NCBI GenBank assembly: GCA_963543695.1
Contig: CAUUCF010000002.1
Coordinates: 43,192-107,191 of the forward strand
From: CAUUCF01 sp963543695
Lineage (GTDB): Bacteria > Pseudomonadota > Gammaproteobacteria > UBA9339
Direction of reading: 5' to 3'
Length of the DNA: 64,000 nucleotides
In this document: positions 60,608-64,000 of the stretch, piece by piece
Layout: each line of letters begins with the position of its first letter
Position numbering within the stretch: the first letter of the stretch is position 1
Notes under the pieces: generated by a model
Databases searched by the model: none
Told to the model about the DNA's origin: nothing
What the model saw: only the letters and a program-made list of their open reading frames with translations
Position numbers and translations under genes: made by a program

Positions 60608-62143
60608 TTATTCAAATTCAATCGTTGCAGGCGGTTTACTTGTAATATCGTAAACAATACGGTTAATTCCTTTTACTTCATTAATAATCCGCCTTGAAAT
60701 GCGATCTAAAATTTCGTAAGGGATACGCACCCAATCGGCCGTCATAAAATCACTAGTATGCACCGCTCGTAAAGCTAAAACGTAATCGTACGTACGTTGA
60801 TCACCCATCACTCCTACCGAACGCATCGAAGTTAAAACCGTAAAATATTGATATATCGGTATACTTAGTTGAGCTTGTTCCAATTCACGTCTAAAGATAT
60901 AGTCAGCGGCTCTTAAAATCGTTAATTTTGCTTTTGTTACTTCCCCGATAATGCGAATAGCTAAACCCGGTCCCGGAAAAGGTTGACGATTAATCAAAGC
61001 CAACGGTAAATTTAACTCTTTCCCTAACTGGCGTACTTCGTCTTTAAATAATTTACGCAACGGTTCTATAATCGCTTTAAATTTTAACACTTTAGGTAAT
61101 CCACCTACGTTATGATGACTTTTAATCACAACAGCATTACTTAATCCTGATTCGATCACATCTGGATAAATAGTCCCTTGAGCCAAGAAATCGATTTTCC
61201 CTATCTTTTTAGCTACTTGTTCAAAGGTTTTGATAAATTCTTCGCCAATAATTTTACGTTTTTCTTCAGGATCTTCAATTCCAGATAACCGATTTAAGAA
61301 GGCTGTTTCCGCGTTAATCCTAACGAAATTAATTTCCCAATTATTAAAACACGCTTCTATTTGGTCCCCTTCGTCTTGACGCATTAAACCATGATCCACA
61401 AAAATACAGGTTAATTGTTTACCAATCGCTTTCGATAATAAAGCAGCGGTTACAGTTGAATCAACTCCTCCTGATAAAGCTAATAAAACTTGATGTTTCC
61501 CCATTTGCTCACGTAACTGGCTAATTAGATCCTGCATATAGTTTTTCATCGTCCAATTGCGTTGTGCCCCGCATATCTTCACAAGAAAATTATCGATAAT
61601 TTTCTCCCCATGTTCCGTATGACTAACTTCTGGATGAAACTGTACACCATATAAACGTCTTTTCTGATCAGCTATCGCTGCATTACAACATTTTTTTGAG
61701 TAAGCATAAGACAAAAAAGTACTAGGCAAAGTTTCTATATAATCTCCATGGCTCATCCAAACTATACTTTCGTTCGGTAATCCTTCAAATAATAAACCCT
61801 TCAATTTATAATTAAGTTGAGTTTTACCATATTCTCTAACGTTATCGCTATCCGCATTAATAACTTTTCCGCCTAAAAGTTGAGCCATTAACTGGCAACC
61901 GTAACAAATGCCTAAAATAGGTATATTTAAATTAAAAACGGCTAAATCAATTTTAGGTGCTTCACTATCATAAACACTGTTTGGACCACCACTTAAAATA
62001 ATACCTATCGGATCAATCGCTTTAATTTGCTCAACCGATAAATTATAAGGTTTAATTTCACAATACACGTGGCATTCACGAACACGACGGGCAATTAACT
62101 GACTATATTGCCCTCCAAAATCTAATATAATAACCGTTTCCAT
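60608..62143 (-). CDS. guaA: GMP synthase (glutamine-hydrolysing)
   Basis: GuaA turns XMP into GMP. The 511-residue protein has the glutamine amidotransferase domain (ILDFGGQYSQLIARRVRE, catalytic Cys in ILGICYGCQLMA, GVQFHPEVSHTEHG), then the ATP-pyrophosphatase domain with the P-loop LALSGGVDSTVTAALL and the dimerisation domain ending PPATIEFE. It lies 9 bases after xpt. Xpt gives XMP from xanthine, so the pair is a purine-salvage route to GMP. Confidence 0.97.
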   Translation of the reverse strand: METVIILDFGGQYSQLIARRVRECHVYCEIKPYNLSVEQIKAIDPIGIILSGGPNSVYDSEAPKIDLAVFNLNIPILGICYGCQLMAQLLGGKVINADSDNVREYGKTQLNYKLKGLLFEGLPNESIVWMSHGDYIETLPSTFLSYAYSKKCCNAAIADQKRRLYGVQFHPEVSHTEHGEKIIDNFLVKICGAQRNWTMKNYMQDLISQLREQMGKHQVLLALSGGVDSTVTAALLSKAIGKQLTCIFVDHGLMRQDEGDQIEACFNNWEINFVRINAETAFLNRLSGIEDPEEKRKIIGEEFIKTFEQVAKKIGKIDFLAQGTIYPDVIESGLSNAVVIKSHHNVGGLPKVLKFKAIIEPLRKLFKDEVRQLGKELNLPLALINRQPFPGPGLAIRIIGEVTKAKLTILRAADYIFRRELEQAQLSIPIYQYFTVLTSMRSVGVMGDQRTYDYVLALRAVHTSDFMTADWVRIPYEILDRISRRIINEVKGINRIVYDITSKPPATIEFE

Positions 62144-62152
62144 TATTTCTAA

Positions 62153-62725
62153 TTAATCTTTAAAAACCAACGTATTTACATCAATATGATCGATAATAGC
62201 TAAAGATTTAAGATTAATTCCTTTTTCCCTAAGCCGTTTTCCACCTTGTTGAAAACCTTTTTCAATCGCACAAGTTACCCCTACTAAAGTAGCACCAGCA
62301 GCTTTTATAATTTCCATTAAACCGTTAACAACTTCACCATTAGCAATAAAGTCATCCACGATTAATACTCTATCTTTTGTACTGATTAAACGTTTAGCTA
62401 CGGACAAGGTAACTAATTTCCTATAAGTATAAGAAAAAATATCAGTCTGATATAAATCAGCATCCATATTTTTACTACGTCCTTTTTTTGCGAATACCAT
62501 CGATTTTTTAAATTGTTGAGCACAAATCGTAGCTAAAGCAATACCAGAAGCCTCTACAGTTAAAATCATATCGATTTTATTCATATCAAAATATTGCCCA
62601 ATTTCCTGAGCCATTTGAATCATTAAATCAATATCAACCCGCTGATTTAAAAAACCATCTACTTTAACAATGTTACCAGGTAAAATTTGACCTTCTTCTA
62701 TAATACGTTGCTTTAAAAGTTCCAT
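62153..62725 (-). CDS. xpt: Xanthine phosphoribosyltransferase
   Basis: Xpt makes XMP from xanthine and PRPP. The 190-residue protein is of the Firmicute type: LLKQRIIEEGQILPGNIVKV, then TVEASGIALATI, and the PRPP loop VLIVDDFIANGEVVNGL. A TTG at 62734 opens the frame; I prefer the ATG at 62725. No clear ribosome site or purine riboswitch is seen upstream. It forms a unit with guaA just past the rRNA terminator. Confidence 0.94.
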   Translation of the reverse strand: MELLKQRIIEEGQILPGNIVKVDGFLNQRVDIDLMIQMAQEIGQYFDMNKIDMILTVEASGIALATICAQQFKKSMVFAKKGRSKNMDADLYQTDIFSYTYRKLVTLSVAKRLISTKDRVLIVDDFIANGEVVNGLMEIIKAAGATLVGVTCAIEKGFQQGGKRLREKGINLKSLAIIDHIDVNTLVFKD

Positions 62726-62776
62726 ACTATCCAATTGAATTTAAGCAAAAACAATAATAATTCGAAAAATATTCGA

Positions 62777-62817
62777 TAAAAACAAAAGAGGCTCTTTAAT
62801 AAATAAAGAGCCTCTTT
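62777..62817 (-). terminator. Rho-independent terminator of the rRNA operon
   Basis: AAAGAGGCTCTTTA (62785-62798) and TAAAGAGCCTCTTT (62804-62817) form a perfect 14-base stem with a 5-base loop. On the minus strand TTTTGTTTTT follows the stem, downstream of 5S rRNA. A small TCGAAAAATATTCGA inverted repeat lies beyond it. Confidence 0.9.
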
Positions 62818-62826
62818 CAAAAATAA

Positions 62827-62943
62827 CCCTGGCAACGACCTACTTTCACATGAGGAGACCTCACACTATCATCGGCGCTTAACGTTTTCACTACTGAGTT
62901 CGGAATGGAATCAGGTGGTACCCGTTAGCTCAAATTACCAGGA
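62827..62943 (-). rRNA. rrf: 5S rRNA
   Basis: The minus strand reads CCTGGTAATTTGAGC at the 5' end, then CCGAACTCAGTAGTGAAAACG and GCGCCGATGATAGTGTGAGG, and closes with GTTGCCAGG to pair with the start. This matches 5S rRNA. Ends are placed by the terminal helix and could be off by a few bases. Confidence 0.95.
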
Positions 62944-63020
62944 AAACAGTAAAAATCTAATAACTGAGTATATTATAACAATATCATCAACAATTTCAAA
63001 CTAAACTTCTAAAACCATTT

Positions 63021-64000
<980 letters not shown>

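Noticed and set aside
62726..62784. Purine riboswitch before xpt
   Set aside because: The upstream part is only about 60 bases of AT-rich sequence after the terminator and has no three-stem purine aptamer.

Overview
The window looks like the chromosome of an AT-rich gammaproteobacterium, probably host-associated and perhaps near the Legionellales. The clues are the PHP-degenerate DnaE, the rpsF-rpsR-rplI-dnaB and rplY-pth orders, a DUF945 (YdgA-like) lipid-envelope protein, Lon next to ClpX, and the RNase PH-YicC pair. Genes are tightly packed, with many 4-bp ATGA overlaps. Between them lie AT-rich stretches full of broken genes, which suggests recent genome erosion. Both tRNA genes lack an encoded CCA end, and a cca gene is present to add it. 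The exact genus cannot be told from the sequence.

Layout: 1-1485 is the start of a conserved protein of unknown function. 1959-3804 is a decayed cassette of a GG-leader peptide plus a large protein. 3816-9226 holds comEC, pheT (lacking its tRNA-binding domain) and pheS. 9499-15310 is an accessory region: a double-HTH protein, a family of six-cysteine GG-leader peptides (four full-length, one with a truncated tail, one in ruins), one intact 598-aa partner with a Ulp1/C48-like C-terminal domain whose catalytic Cys is missing, and the stub of another partner. 15438-23165 has a CofE-like protein, dnaE and a type IV pilus operon (pilA-B-C-D). 23162-36784 carries ribF, ssb, sufBC, lon, clpX, rph, yicC, small regulators and envelope proteins, dnaB and ribosomal proteins. 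After tRNA-Phe come prs, mutL, relA-like, pth, rplY, gpsA, a glycosyltransferase, a minor pseudopilin, rimM, rpsP and cca (to 47761). 47758-54872 is a three-gene operon with a giant SecA-like ATPase. After tRNA-Met and mnmA, 56321-60607 is an island of clostridial-looking redox genes (NapH-like protein, tandem ferredoxins, thioredoxin, Crp/Fnr) set in decayed DNA. The window ends with guaA, xpt, an rRNA terminator, 5S and the 3' part of 23S rRNA, all on the minus strand.

How the parts fit: ComEC, the pilus genes and the GspH/FimT-like pseudopilin point to DNA uptake or surface motility. The most novel part is the peptide/partner cassette. Each full unit is promoter, double-glycine peptide, then a large protein. 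The unit has been copied at least three times (1959-3804, 12552-14653, 14781-15233), with extra solo peptide copies, and the copies are in different stages of decay. The leaders imply export by a C39-peptidase ABC transporter, but no such transporter lies in this window. The SecA-like operon and the Ulp1-like protein are the best candidates for host-interaction factors.
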